Positions 1 to 8,114 are shown, counted from the stretch's first letter. The stretch: 22,445 bases of DNA from CAYQLK01 sp964418515 (GCA_964418515.1 CAYQLK010000014.1:1-22445), one strand, 5' to 3'. Notes: a model not told the origin generated them from the letters alone. Program-made: numbers and translations.

Positions 1-84
1 GGGCGAGTGGCGGAATTGGTAGACGCGACAGACTTAAAATCTGTTGGCCGCAAGGTCTTGAGGGTTCGAGTCCCTCCTTGCCCA
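1..84 (+). tRNA. tRNA-Leu (anticodon UAA)
   Basis: The acceptor stem (1-7 with 77-83) closes with seven pairs including one G-U. The anticodon arm CAGA-CTTAAAA-TCTG presents TAA. A long variable arm typical of class II tRNAs follows, then a T-arm with loop TTCGAGT. The discriminator is A84. CCA is not encoded (the next bases are CAT). The gene begins at the first base of the window, so its promoter lies outside. Confidence 0.97.
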
Positions 85-172
85 CATGTAGAGTAACCAA
101 AAGGATTTAAAAGATATTCAAAGTGCAATCCAATTTTTGAATATTTCTGATAAAATCTTCCTACTCTAATGT
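84..172. other. Long interrupted hairpin between tRNA-Leu and tRNA-Pro
   Basis: Bases 89-95 (TAGAGTA) pair with 162-168, and 84-86 with 170-172. Further in, 104-108 pair with 153-157. A 9-bp perfect stem, 114-122 with 136-144, closes a 13-nt loop. The arms form one long interrupted stem beginning right at the tRNA-Leu 3' end. It could be a processing structure in a tRNA precursor or a small RNA. No coding frame is seen. Confidence 0.45.
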
Positions 173-189
173 AATTAAGAAAAAAAAGC

Positions 190-226
190 ATGGAGCCATT
201 CAGCTTCGACTGGATTTGGTTTTAGT
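190..226 (+). other. Segment resembling a tmRNA 5' end (truncated)
   Basis: The stretch GGAGCCATTCAGCTTCGAC followed by TGGATTTGG resembles the start of bacterial tmRNA, for example the E. coli start GGGGCTGATTCTGG followed by ATTCGACGGGATTTG. Only about 45 nt remain before tRNA-Pro begins, and no tag frame or complementary 3' acceptor half is visible nearby. At best it is a remnant or one piece of a permuted gene. It may also be coincidence. Confidence 0.2.
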
Positions 227-238
227 TAAAAAAACAAA

Positions 239-312
239 CGGGGTGTGGCGCAGCTGGCTAGCGCGCTGAGTTTGGGACTCAGAGGCCGAAGGTTCAAGTC
301 CTTTCACCCCGA
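239..312 (+). tRNA. tRNA-Pro (anticodon UGG)
   Basis: The acceptor stem CGGGGTG (239-245) pairs fully with CACCCCG (305-311). The anticodon arm CTGAG-TTTGGGA-CTCAG presents TGG. The D-arm has GCGC pairing with GCGC, and the T-loop is TTCAAGT. The discriminator is A312 and CCA is not encoded. A strong terminator follows eight bases later. Confidence 0.97.
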
Positions 313-319
313 CAATTTT

Positions 320-349
320 AAAAAAGCAGTTTAATTAACTGCTTTTTTT
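320..349. terminator. Rho-independent terminator after tRNA-Pro
   Basis: The stem GCAGTT (326-331) / AACTGC (337-342) has a 5-nt loop. It is flanked by an A-run on the left and seven T on the right, so it can work in both directions. It ends the tRNA unit before the DUF2207 gene. Confidence 0.9.
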
Positions 350-382
350 ATGTAAAACCACAAATAATCATCTTCTTTGGTT

Positions 383-388
383 TATAAT
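383..388 (+). promoter_or_regulatory. -10 box of the DUF2207 gene
   Basis: A perfect TATAAT lies 10 nt before ATG 399. Initiation about 7 nt downstream would leave only a few untranslated bases. No Shine-Dalgarno is visible. No good -35 was identified. Confidence 0.55.
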
Positions 389-398
389 CAGACAAGGT

Positions 399-2171
399 AT
401 GTTCAAGTCACGGTTATTAATACCCCTATTACTAATACCTACAAAAAATAGCATGCTTAGAAAACTTATACTGTTTATTTTAAGTTTTATTACTTTATTT
501 ACCTTTGTAAAAAGCACATCTGCACAAGAACAATCGCAATGGATAATTAACAATTTTTTATCAACTATTAGTATTGAGCCAACTGGCATTGTACAAATTT
601 CTGAAACAATCGAAGCTGATTTCTTTATTGAAAAACATGGAATATTTAGAAATATTCCTTTAAATTATTTTAATAATGACGGATCGAAACATTTTACAAA
701 CATCACCGTCTTATCGGTCATAAGAAATAGTAAACCAGAGAAATTTTCCACATACAAAGAAGGTAATGACTGGATTATAAAAATTGGAGATCCTGATAAA
801 AAGATTTCTGGTAGACAAATCTATACTATTTATTATTCTCAAAAGGGAATACTTCAAAACTTTAACAACTACGACGAACTATATTGGAATGTTACAGGCA
901 GCCAATGGCCTGTAGACATTACAAGCGCCAAAGCCACGATATCCATTAATAACGCAGATATTTTATCAACAGCCTGTTATCAAGGACCAACCAGTTCACG
1001 CGAATACTGCAACATAGATCAAGGTAAAAAATCAACAAGTTTTTCTACTACAAAACCACTACATTACGGCAACGATTTTACTGTTGCTGTAAGTTATCCT
1101 ACTGGAATAATCCCAATTCTATCAGTTACAGAACAAAAAACTTTTTCGGAAAAAGTAATCGAATTTTTAATTTTATTAAATATTTTCCTAATACCTGTAG
1201 CTCCAATAATTACTCTTATTATTATTTTCCTGCTTTGGTTTAGAACCGGCAGGGATAAGGTTGAAGGAAATAAAAACAAGTCAATTTTTTTTAACAGGTC
1301 AATTGCAGCTGAATTTTCTCCTCCCGACAAGCTAAAACCAGCAGAAATCGGCATTCTGTTTGATCAAAAAGCCGATACTTTAGACATCACCGCCACTATT
1401 ATTGATTTAGCAGTTCGTGGTTATCTGCAAATAAAAGAGACAAAAACCAAACGGTCTCTTCTTCCAGACAAAACAGACTATACATTAATAAAAATCACTT
1501 CAAAAAACGCCAAGGAAAAACTTATTCCATATGAAAAAATGTTAATTGATAAATTATTCAAAACAAAAGACAAAGTTGAACTTTCTTCATTAAAAAATAC
1601 TTTTTTTGCTGATCTAAAAAGTATTAAAGACCAAGCCTACAAAGATATGACAAGTAAGGCAATTTTTAATTCAAATCCAGACAAAATTAGAAAAAAATAT
1701 CTAGCGATTGGCTTTGTGTTATTTTTCTTAGGTCTTTTCCTAATGTGGTGGTTAAGTATTTGTGGTCTAATAATAATTATATTTAGTCGAATTATGCCAA
1801 GCAGAACATCGTATGGTTTTGAGCTTTACCAAAGATCAAAAGGCTACAAAGAATTTATCGAAAAAGCTCAAAAATATCCTCAAAAATTTTATGAGGACAA
1901 TAATCTATTTAACGAGGTATTACCATATGCCATCATGTTCGGGGTTGTTGAAAAATTTGCTAACGCTGCAAAAGAAATGGGTTTAAAATCGAACAATAAT
2001 TCGTGGTATACAGGACCACACCATTTCAATCCTATTTTATTCAGTTCTAATATCACAAACTTTTCTAACTCTTTTTCCTCAACTTCGGCTTCGCGTCCAA
2101 GTAGCAGCGGCAGTGGTGGAGGGGGATTTTCCGGTGGTGGTTTCGGTGGCGGCGGCGGAGGAAGCTGGTGA
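399..2171 (+). CDS. DUF2207-family membrane protein
   Basis: This 590-residue protein has the layout of the DUF2207 family, whose function is unknown. It has an N-terminal signal/anchor ending near STSA-Q (about residue 42) and a long extracytoplasmic beta-rich part. A membrane segment at about 254-282 is followed by a cytoplasmic stretch, a second hydrophobic block at about 433-465, and a glycine-rich tail ending GGGGGGSW, which is characteristic of this family. ATG 399 sits 10 nt after a TATAAT box. An inner ATG at 453 would give a cleaner signal peptide (MLRKLILFI...) but has no ribosome site either. The stop overlaps the start of the next gene, so the two are probably one transcript. The family assignment is firm; a role in envelope biology is only inference. 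Confidence 0.85.
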   Translation: MFKSRLLIPLLLIPTKNSMLRKLILFILSFITLFTFVKSTSAQEQSQWIINNFLSTISIEPTGIVQISETIEADFFIEKHGIFRNIPLNYFNNDGSKHFTNITVLSVIRNSKPEKFSTYKEGNDWIIKIGDPDKKISGRQIYTIYYSQKGILQNFNNYDELYWNVTGSQWPVDITSAKATISINNADILSTACYQGPTSSREYCNIDQGKKSTSFSTTKPLHYGNDFTVAVSYPTGIIPILSVTEQKTFSEKVIEFLILLNIFLIPVAPIITLIIIFLLWFRTGRDKVEGNKNKSIFFNRSIAAEFSPPDKLKPAEIGILFDQKADTLDITATIIDLAVRGYLQIKETKTKRSLLPDKTDYTLIKITSKNAKEKLIPYEKMLIDKLFKTKDKVELSSLKNTFFADLKSIKDQAYKDMTSKAIFNSNPDKIRKKYLAIGFVLFFLGLFLMWWLSICGLIIIIFSRIMPSRTSYGFELYQRSKGYKEFIEKAQKYPQKFYEDNNLFNEVLPYAIMFGVVEKFANAAKEMGLKSNNNSWYTGPHHFNPILFSSNITNFSNSFSSTSASRPSSSGSGGGGFSGGGFGGGGGGSW

Positions 2172-3181
2172 TGAAAATTAGTTACAAAAAACTATTACTA
2201 TTATCAATAATTTTATTCGTAACAGGAGTAGTTTATTCAATCAAATCTCAATCTAATTACAATTCAGAAATCAGTAAGCTAATTGTCGAATCTCAATCAT
2301 CAGGAGCATTTGATTATGACAAACAAATTGCAAAGATTAAAGACATTCTAAAAAAATATTCATACAAGGAAGCGTTAATTTATGCAGAAAATCTTCCCAT
2401 TACTTATAGGGAATACCACTCAATTTCTCACTATATTGGCCAAGAAATGTTCAAATCATTTGGAGTAAATGGTGTGGCAAAATGCTTTGATAGTACTCTA
2501 CAAGATCCATATTTTGGATGTGCGCACGGCTTTTTAAGTGAAGCTGTTAGGGGTACAAATTACGACATGCGTAAAATCGAACAAGGCTGTAGAACTATTA
2601 CATTAGGCAACCACGCATCGAATTGTCTTCATATTATTGGGCACAGCATATTACATAATTTGGGATTCAACGATGAAGCATTTATTAAAGCAAACAAGAT
2701 ATGTGAACAAGCTTCAGATCTAGATACCGCCAACAGATGCAAAGATGGAACAGTTATGGAATCAACGTTTGCACGCCTAGGAACAGACGGCAGAGGATTA
2801 GTTCCCAAGCTAGAATTTGATCCAGAAAACCCTTACTATCCTTGTCCTTTAACAGATAATTCCAACTGTTATACCTTAAAACCAGAATATTGGTTAAGAT
2901 CACTCAAACTTCCAGTTAACCAAATTGTTTCCTACTGTACCAAAGCACCCAACCAAACTGCTCAAGAAAAATGCTTTTGGGGACTAGGACTGATGATGTG
3001 GAGCGAATCTTATGTCAAATCAGAAAATATCGAGAGCTATCAAGCGCTGCTATCAACTAATATAAAAAATTGTCAAAATATTACTTTAGAATTAGGAAAA
3101 GATGAATGTTTAAAAGGCTTTAAAGAGGCCGAAAGCAAACTAAATGATGGTACTTACCGCGACGTTAAACACATTTTTTAA
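2171..3181 (+). CDS. Secreted or anchored Cys/His-rich protein of unknown function
   Basis: I do not recognise a named family. The product (336 aa from ATG 2171) starts with a basic N-terminus and one hydrophobic segment (LLLLSIILFVTGVV), so it is exported or membrane anchored. The mature part holds about twelve cysteines and clustered histidines: FGCAHGF, CLHIIGHSILH and HYIGQ. Such pairs suggest disulfides and possibly a metal or haem site. The DsbB homologue at 14850 would suit a disulfide-bonded exported protein. The start overlaps the upstream TGA by one base. The ribosome site GGAGGA is embedded in the Gly codons of the upstream gene, pointing to translational coupling. A GTG at 2168 is an alternative start. 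Confidence 0.75.
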   Translation: MKISYKKLLLLSIILFVTGVVYSIKSQSNYNSEISKLIVESQSSGAFDYDKQIAKIKDILKKYSYKEALIYAENLPITYREYHSISHYIGQEMFKSFGVNGVAKCFDSTLQDPYFGCAHGFLSEAVRGTNYDMRKIEQGCRTITLGNHASNCLHIIGHSILHNLGFNDEAFIKANKICEQASDLDTANRCKDGTVMESTFARLGTDGRGLVPKLEFDPENPYYPCPLTDNSNCYTLKPEYWLRSLKLPVNQIVSYCTKAPNQTAQEKCFWGLGLMMWSESYVKSENIESYQALLSTNIKNCQNITLELGKDECLKGFKEAESKLNDGTYRDVKHIF

Positions 3182-3208
3182 CATAACCTGTAATTTATTA
3201 AAATAGGA

Positions 3209-3214
3209 TATAAT
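3209..3214 (+). promoter_or_regulatory. -10 box placing rluB on a leaderless mRNA
   Basis: A perfect TATAAT is separated by six bases from ATG 3221. With normal spacing, transcription would begin on or next to the A of the start codon. No Shine-Dalgarno is present. Confidence 0.6.
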
Positions 3215-3220
3215 CACTCA

Positions 3221-3913
3221 ATGTATTTACATAAGTTTATTGCTGGTGCAAGCCAGTTATCACGAAGAAAAATATTTACCCATGTCAAAAATGGCGAGGT
3301 GTCAATCAATGGTAAAAAGGAGCTTAACTTTAATGCAGTTGTTAAATTAGGCGACAAAGTAGCGATAAATAATAAAGTTATTACATTTACCTCTCAACCT
3401 ACATATTTAGTTTTGTATAAACCTCGTCAAGTTTTGACAACTTTAGATGATCCTTTTGGTCGCAAAACAATCGTAGATTGCATACCTGAAAAATACGCAA
3501 ACTCTCGGATTTTTCCCGTTGGAAGATTAGACTACGAATCAGAAGGATTACTAATCCTTACTAACGACGGCGATTTATCACAGAAGCTGACACATCCAAA
3601 ATACGAAAAACAAAAAGAATATGAAGTGGTTGTTAACTACGAACTCGAGTCTAGGCAATTACATATTTTCAAAACTGGTGTCAAAATTGAATCAGGATAT
3701 GTCACCAAACCAGTTATTATTACTAAGGTAGGACCGAAAACCTATAGAATAATTTTAACCGAAGGGAAAAAACGCCAAATCAGACAAATGTTTAGTTATT
3801 TTAACATCAAAGTCACACGCCTTATTAGAACAAGTATTGGTCCACTAAAATTATCTGACTTAAAAATAAAATCGGGAGAAATTAAAGAAATCGATCCAAA
3901 AATATTTGAGTAA
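3221..3913 (+). CDS. rluB: RsuA/RluB-family pseudouridine synthase
   Basis: The product should isomerise a uridine in ribosomal RNA to pseudouridine. Residues 1-55 form an S4 RNA-binding domain (KFIAGASQLSRRK..NGEVSINGK). The family signature GRLDYESEGLLILTNDG follows at about 101-117, with catalytic Asp104. A KKRQIRQMF motif lies near the C-terminus. The length of 230 aa is normal. RluB, RluE, RluF and RsuA share these features, so the exact target (23S or 16S) is not decided by sequence alone; RluB is the usual annotation in this type of organism. The gene converges on typA with 5 bp between stop codons and no obvious terminator in between. Confidence 0.9.
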   Translation: MYLHKFIAGASQLSRRKIFTHVKNGEVSINGKKELNFNAVVKLGDKVAINNKVITFTSQPTYLVLYKPRQVLTTLDDPFGRKTIVDCIPEKYANSRIFPVGRLDYESEGLLILTNDGDLSQKLTHPKYEKQKEYEVVVNYELESRQLHIFKTGVKIESGYVTKPVIITKVGPKTYRIILTEGKKRQIRQMFSYFNIKVTRLIRTSIGPLKLSDLKIKSGEIKEIDPKIFE

Positions 3914-3918
3914 TTAAA

Positions 3919-5745
3919 TTAAGATCTACTTCGAGCCTTTGATCTCTCATTTTGAGTCAAAAACCTTTTTCTCAGTCTTAAATTATCCGGTGTTATTTCC
4001 AACAGTTCATCTGCTTCCAAAAAGTTCAAACACTCTTCCAAACTCATCTTCTTTGAGGGTGTAAGTATTACCGAAATATCAGAAGTCGAAGATCTAACAT
4101 TTGTTAATTTTTTCTCTTTTGTCACATTAATTTCAATATCTTCTTCTCTGGGATTTTGTCCAATAATCATTCCCTCATAAACCTCAGTCTGTGGATCAAT
4201 AAAGGTAATTCCTCTTTGCTGTGCGTTATTAAGCCCATAAGTCACTGCTTTTCCACCTTCGGAAGCAATTAACACCCCACTTCTGAGTTTTGGTAATTCG
4301 GCTCCAAGTGGCTGCCAAGAATCAAAAATTGTATTAACAATTGCAGTACCTCTTGTCTGAGACAGTAACGCATTTCTAAGACCCAATGTTCCTCTTGTGG
4401 TTAAAGTAAATTTTAATCGGGTGTTTCCCTTATGATCAGGCTGCATATCAACTAAGTTAGCGCGCCTTTTTGACATTTCACTTGTTACCGCACCAACATA
4501 TTCATCAGAAACATCAATTGTTACTTCTTCAACAGGCTCCAGCTTTGTACCATTTTCTTCTTTTAGCACAACTTCAGGTTTACCAACTTGAAATTCAAAC
4601 CCTTCACGTCTTAAATTTTCCATCAAAATTGACAAGTGCAATTCACCTCGGCCAGATAATAAAAATTCATTTCCACTTGTTAATTCCTCAACTCTTAAGG
4701 CCAAGTTAACTTCTAACTCTTTTTTTAATCTTTCTCCAATTTGTCTAGAAGTCGAATATTTACCCTCACGTCCAGAGAAAGGGGAAGTATTAACACCTAG
4801 AGTAACTTTTAGGGTAGGTTCTTCAATATTAATTTCAGGTAAAACAACTTTCATTCCAGACTCAATTACCGCATCCCCAATCTTTCCATCAATACCAGTT
4901 ATGGCAACAATATCACCAACAATTGCCTCAGCAGTTTCAATCCTACCCAACCCTTCATAAACCATTACTTTTACTGCATTAAATCCTGTCTCTTTTCCGT
5001 CTCTACCCCTCAAAACTAATCTCATTCCTTTCGAAACTTTACCTGAACTAATCTTCCCAATCACATATTTTCCATTAAAATTATCAAAATCCAAATCAGT
5101 AATAACCATTCCAAATGGTTGTTCTAGTTCTCCTTTAGGGTGAGGAATATATTCAACTACTTTTTCAAACAAAACTGACAAATCCGCTGGTTCATTAAAA
5201 TCATTGGGCATCTTTGTCCATGCTTTTTCATCTCGACCTATTGCATAGAGAAGGGGATAGTCTAAGTGTGCATCATCAGTAGCTAATTCTAAAAACAAGT
5301 TTTCAACTTCTTTTTCAACTTCTCCAACTCTTGCATCTCTTTTATCAATTTTATTTATTACTACGATAACTTTTAAATCAAGCTCAAAAGCTTTCTTTAA
5401 CACAAATTTTGTCTGTGGCATCGGACCTTCTTGTGCGTCAACGATAAGCAAAGCCCCCTCAGCCATATTTAGTACACGCTCAACCTCTCCACCAAAATCA
5501 GCATGTCCCGGTGTATCAATAATATTTATTTTAATTTCACCTCGAGTTACAGAGGCAACTTTTGAAAGAATCGTAATTCCACGCTCGCGTTCTAAATCAT
5601 TTCTATCCAGAATCGTGCTCATAGCAAACTCCTGCTCATTTTCACGAAAAACTTTGGCTTGTTTTAACAAACCATCAACCAAAGTAGTTTTGCCGTGATC
5701 AACGTGAGCGATAACCGCTATATTTCTAATATTCTTTGTATCCAT
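3919..5745 (-). CDS. typA: Translational GTPase TypA/BipA
   Basis: This is a ribosome-binding GTPase related to EF-G that helps 50S assembly and stress adaptation. At 608 aa it is full length. The G motifs are all present: AHVDHGKT (residues 13-20), the switch region RERGITI, DTPGHADFGGE and NKIDKRDAR. After these come the EF-Tu-like domain II, the EF-G-like domain, and the TypA-specific C-terminal part beginning near TYGLNNAQQRG. A terminator-like hairpin ends ten bases before the ATG and there is no Shine-Dalgarno. It may therefore start from a promoter inside that hairpin region, with TTTATT as a weak -10 at 7-12 nt upstream, on a near-leaderless mRNA. Confidence 0.97.
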   Translation of the reverse strand: MDTKNIRNIAVIAHVDHGKTTLVDGLLKQAKVFRENEQEFAMSTILDRNDLERERGITILSKVASVTRGEIKINIIDTPGHADFGGEVERVLNMAEGALLIVDAQEGPMPQTKFVLKKAFELDLKVIVVINKIDKRDARVGEVEKEVENLFLELATDDAHLDYPLLYAIGRDEKAWTKMPNDFNEPADLSVLFEKVVEYIPHPKGELEQPFGMVITDLDFDNFNGKYVIGKISSGKVSKGMRLVLRGRDGKETGFNAVKVMVYEGLGRIETAEAIVGDIVAITGIDGKIGDAVIESGMKVVLPEINIEEPTLKVTLGVNTSPFSGREGKYSTSRQIGERLKKELEVNLALRVEELTSGNEFLLSGRGELHLSILMENLRREGFEFQVGKPEVVLKEENGTKLEPVEEVTIDVSDEYVGAVTSEMSKRRANLVDMQPDHKGNTRLKFTLTTRGTLGLRNALLSQTRGTAIVNTIFDSWQPLGAELPKLRSGVLIASEGGKAVTYGLNNAQQRGITFIDPQTEVYEGMIIGQNPREEDIEINVTKEKKLTNVRSSTSDISVILTPSKKMSLEECLNFLEADELLEITPDNLRLRKRFLTQNERSKARSRS

Positions 5746-5754
5746 AATTGCAAT

Positions 5755-5784
5755 AAAAAATCGCCGCTTTTTATAGCTGCGATT
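5755..5784 (-). terminator. Terminator-like hairpin between the MFS gene and typA
   Basis: On the minus strand AATCGC-A-GC pairs with GC-G-GCGATT around an 8-nt loop, and a T-run follows (5755-5760). It ends MFS transcription, or attenuates it, immediately before the typA start. Confidence 0.65.
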
Positions 5785-5831
5785 AAGCTATTTTACTATA
5801 AGTTATAAACATTTGCTACCAGATAAATAAA

Positions 5832-7013
5832 TCAAAAAGCCGACTCTTTACCCGCACCTATTTTAAGCACCTTAAATGACAACAAACAGCTAACGAGCAT
5901 TACCATTCCGCCTGCGATAAAAGGCAATGGAATAGCTAATGTAGCGATTACACCAGCAATAACCGGACCAAACACACTACCCAAGCTAACATAAGCAGCA
6001 TTAAGTCCTTGAATCGTGCCTTGGCTTTTTGAGTCTGTTTCTTTAGAGAGAATAGTTTGAATAAGTGGAGCATTAAACGAATTAGCTAAAGCCAGTATGA
6101 TTGACACAAAAATTAACCCATACAAATCACTAGTAAACACATAACCGACAAACCCTATAGCCGACAAAAAAAGTGAAGATCTTAAAGTAATTTTATCTCC
6201 AAATTTTCTGGTAACACGAGCCACAAGTAGAGCCTGAGTAATTAAACCTACGACACCAAAAACGGTAAAAATAATTGAAATCTGTGTTGCCTCCAAACCT
6301 ATCACCTTCACACTAAATGGCTGAAAAGCAAAAATAAACATCCCGAATGCGAAATTAATTAAAAACGAAATTAAAAGTGTCAGTCCCACCTTGTCGTCAG
6401 TTAGTGCCTTAACTAATTTGACCATGTCAAAAATTCTTCCCTTAGCTACTTCTCCAATGTGCTTATTTGTTTCTGGCAAAATCGTTCCAGTTAGTATTAC
6501 TGCACCAACCGAAATTATTCCTGCAATTAAAAACGGTACATAGTCACCAAAACCCAAGGTTAGTGCAGAAATTGCAGGACCAAAAACAAAGCCAAAGCCA
6601 AAAGATGCGCCAATTATCCCAAAGCCTTTTGCTCTATCCTTAGGTTCTGTCGTGTCAGAAATAACAGCAGCTGCAACAGGAATATTACCCGCGGTGATTC
6701 CATCTAAAGCTCGAGCCAAAAACAAAAAAATTGAGTTTGGCGCAAATGCCGCCATGAAAAAAGAAACTGCAGTACCCGTAATCGAGACCATAAGTAACGG
6801 CTTGCGACCATACTTATCCGATAATCTACCTATAAAAGGTGTAGAAATAAAAGAACAGAAAGAAAAGAGTGCAAATAATAAACCACTCTCAAAATCAGAT
6901 AATCCAAACTTCTGAGAGTAGCTATACATTATTGGAATAATAATTCCATAACCTAATGCGTTCACAAAAGCGATTACTGCAATAACCAATAAATTACGAT
7001 TATTTTTAAACAT
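5832..7013 (-). CDS. Major facilitator superfamily exporter (DHA1/TetA-like)
   Basis: The product is an inner-membrane, proton-coupled transporter of about 12 helices and 393 aa. It carries the loop 2-3 signature GRLSDKYGRKPLL near the N-terminus, as in drug:H+ antiporters, and helix repeats such as FGFGFVFGPAISA. The C-half has LGSVFGPVIAGVIA. The substrate cannot be read from sequence; TetA-type multidrug exporters are the closest style. I chose ATG 7013, which gives the typical MFKNNRNLLVIAVIAFVNALGYG start. A TTG at 7040 in the same frame would add nine residues. The gene ends with TGA and is followed by a hairpin terminator. Confidence 0.88.
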   Translation of the reverse strand: MFKNNRNLLVIAVIAFVNALGYGIIIPIMYSYSQKFGLSDFESGLLFALFSFCSFISTPFIGRLSDKYGRKPLLMVSITGTAVSFFMAAFAPNSIFLFLARALDGITAGNIPVAAAVISDTTEPKDRAKGFGIIGASFGFGFVFGPAISALTLGFGDYVPFLIAGIISVGAVILTGTILPETNKHIGEVAKGRIFDMVKLVKALTDDKVGLTLLISFLINFAFGMFIFAFQPFSVKVIGLEATQISIIFTVFGVVGLITQALLVARVTRKFGDKITLRSSLFLSAIGFVGYVFTSDLYGLIFVSIILALANSFNAPLIQTILSKETDSKSQGTIQGLNAAYVSLGSVFGPVIAGVIATLAIPLPFIAGGMVMLVSCLLSFKVLKIGAGKESAF

Positions 7014-7067
7014 AATCTTAAATGTTAACAAATTACACAAAAGCGAAACGAACAGCTATTCTATTAG

Positions 7068-7096
7068 TTGGAAAAAAATGTCCGATAAAATATAAT
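7068..7096 (+). promoter_or_regulatory. Promoter of tRNA-Gln
   Basis: A -35 TTGGAA (7068-7073), a 17-nt spacer and a perfect -10 TATAAT (7091-7096) predict initiation near 7103, about 20 nt before the tRNA. It points away from the divergent MFS gene. Confidence 0.7.
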
Positions 7097-7123
7097 CATC
7101 AAGCTATTTTTTAGTTCATCCTT

Positions 7124-7194
7124 TGCGGGATGGTGAAATGGTATCACACCGCCCTTTGAAGGCGATTTTCTAGGTTCGAGTCCTAGTCCCGCAG
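7124..7194 (+). tRNA. tRNA-Gln (anticodon UUG)
   Basis: The acceptor stem TGCGGGA (7124-7130) pairs with TCCCGCA (7187-7193). The anticodon arm CGCC-CTTTGAA-GGCG presents TTG. The T-loop is TTCGAGT. The discriminator is G7194 and CCA is not encoded. The last 12 bases recur 167 bp downstream. Confidence 0.96.
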
Positions 7195-7361
7195 CATTTT
7201 TCTGCCTCGGCAACTTTTTGCCGAGCACAGAAAATATTGTGACTCGACAAGACCCGTCAGGTTCGCTCTTTTTGGAGTACTATTGAAAAAATCTATTTCA
7301 ATAGTTTGTCCCAAAAATCTATGAATTTTAAAAAAATTCATACGTCAAGCTAGTCCCGCAG
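7183..7361. repeat. Hairpin-rich stretch bounded by a repeat of the tRNA-Gln 3' end
   Basis: CTAGTCCCGCAG, the tRNA-Gln 3' end at 7183-7194, recurs exactly at 7350-7361. Between the copies lie three strong stem-loops. The first is 7198-7234, with inner stem 7206-7212/7219-7225 and outer stem 7198-7204/7228-7234. The second is 7269-7317, with a 10-bp perfect stem 7279-7288/7296-7305 plus outer pairs 7269-7275/7311-7317. The third is 7321-7341, with nine perfect pairs and a 3-nt loop. No coding frame is seen. A direct repeat of a tRNA 3' end is the usual footprint of tRNA-targeting integration. A structured RNA or terminator series is the alternative. Confidence 0.6.
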
Positions 7362-7376
7362 CTAGTTAATATTAAG

Positions 7377-8114
7377 TTAATAATTTTTCGACTCCAAAAA
7401 TTCAGAAGTTTTACTTATAGCATTATCGATCGACAATTTTATCCCATTACCTTTATAAATATTTGCCACAAAATACCCAAAAAAAGTATCTCCAGCCCCC
7501 ACAGTGTTTGGAGATTTTATTTCTCTTGGTATCAGTGTTAAGTATTTTTTTCCTTTTAAATACCATTCAACGCCTTTTTTGCCTTTAGTTATTATAAGTA
7601 AACGATTTTTTTGGTCTTCATAAACATTTTTAGGCAAATAATTCATTTCCTCTTTCGTTCCTTTCAAACAGTATATTTTCTTAGAGTATTTAATACTGTC
7701 TGACCAAAGTATTTTAGCTCCAAATTTGTTAGCATCCCTAACAAACCCTTGTATATCCACAAAAATTTTAGCTTTCGATTGGTCCATTTTTATCATATGC
7801 CATTCATTAAAAATCGTTGATATTACAATAAATTTTGAAGTAGTGTCTTTTACGATTTTGGTTTTATTTTGCCAGCCAATTACACGCCCAACCTCACCAT
7901 CTTCGTTGGCCTTAATCTCAATATTTACTACTTCTCCATGGTGTGAAAAGTAAGAGACATTGCAATCATCCAGAGCCTTTTCGATAAAACATAGTGGACC
8001 ACCAGTATTTATGGTTACTTGATCATCTTTAATTATTTTGTCTGTCGAATATGTTGAGAATATTGAAATTTTTTTATTTTGTTTTTGAACGACAATCATC
8101 TGAAGATATTTCAA
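7377..8114 (-). CDS. PfkB-family carbohydrate/nucleoside kinase, short form
   Basis: The C-terminal signature NTVGAGDTFFGYF is the PfkB/ribokinase anion-hole and catalytic-base motif, with the Asp of GAGD as catalytic base. The protein should phosphorylate a sugar or nucleoside with ATP; the substrate is unknown. At 245 aa it is shorter than the usual 290-320. The normal N-terminal strand with an early sugar-contact Asp is not visible, and the family resemblance starts around INTGGPLCFIEKAL. Related short PfkB-like proteins are seen in CPR genomes next to nucleotide-sugar genes, but this copy stands alone. TTG 8114 and ATG 8099 are both possible starts; neither has a clear Shine-Dalgarno. Confidence 0.8.
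   Translation of the reverse strand: MKYLQMIVVQKQNKKISIFSTYSTDKIIKDDQVTINTGGPLCFIEKALDDCNVSYFSHHGEVVNIEIKANEDGEVGRVIGWQNKTKIVKDTTSKFIVISTIFNEWHMIKMDQSKAKIFVDIQGFVRDANKFGAKILWSDSIKYSKKIYCLKGTKEEMNYLPKNVYEDQKNRLLIITKGKKGVEWYLKGKKYLTLIPREIKSPNTVGAGDTFFGYFVANIYKGNGIKLSIDNAISKTSEFLESKNY

Noticed and set aside
220..5745. Alternative genetic code (UGA read as Gly)
   Set aside because: TGA is used as the stop of the DUF2207 gene with the next start overlapping it, and several other genes in the window also end with TGA. Frames do not run through TGA.
7195..7361. Second tRNA or tmRNA fragment after tRNA-Gln
   Set aside because: Only 12 nt of the tRNA 3' end are repeated and no cloverleaf can be folded. 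A repeat/att footprint explains it better.
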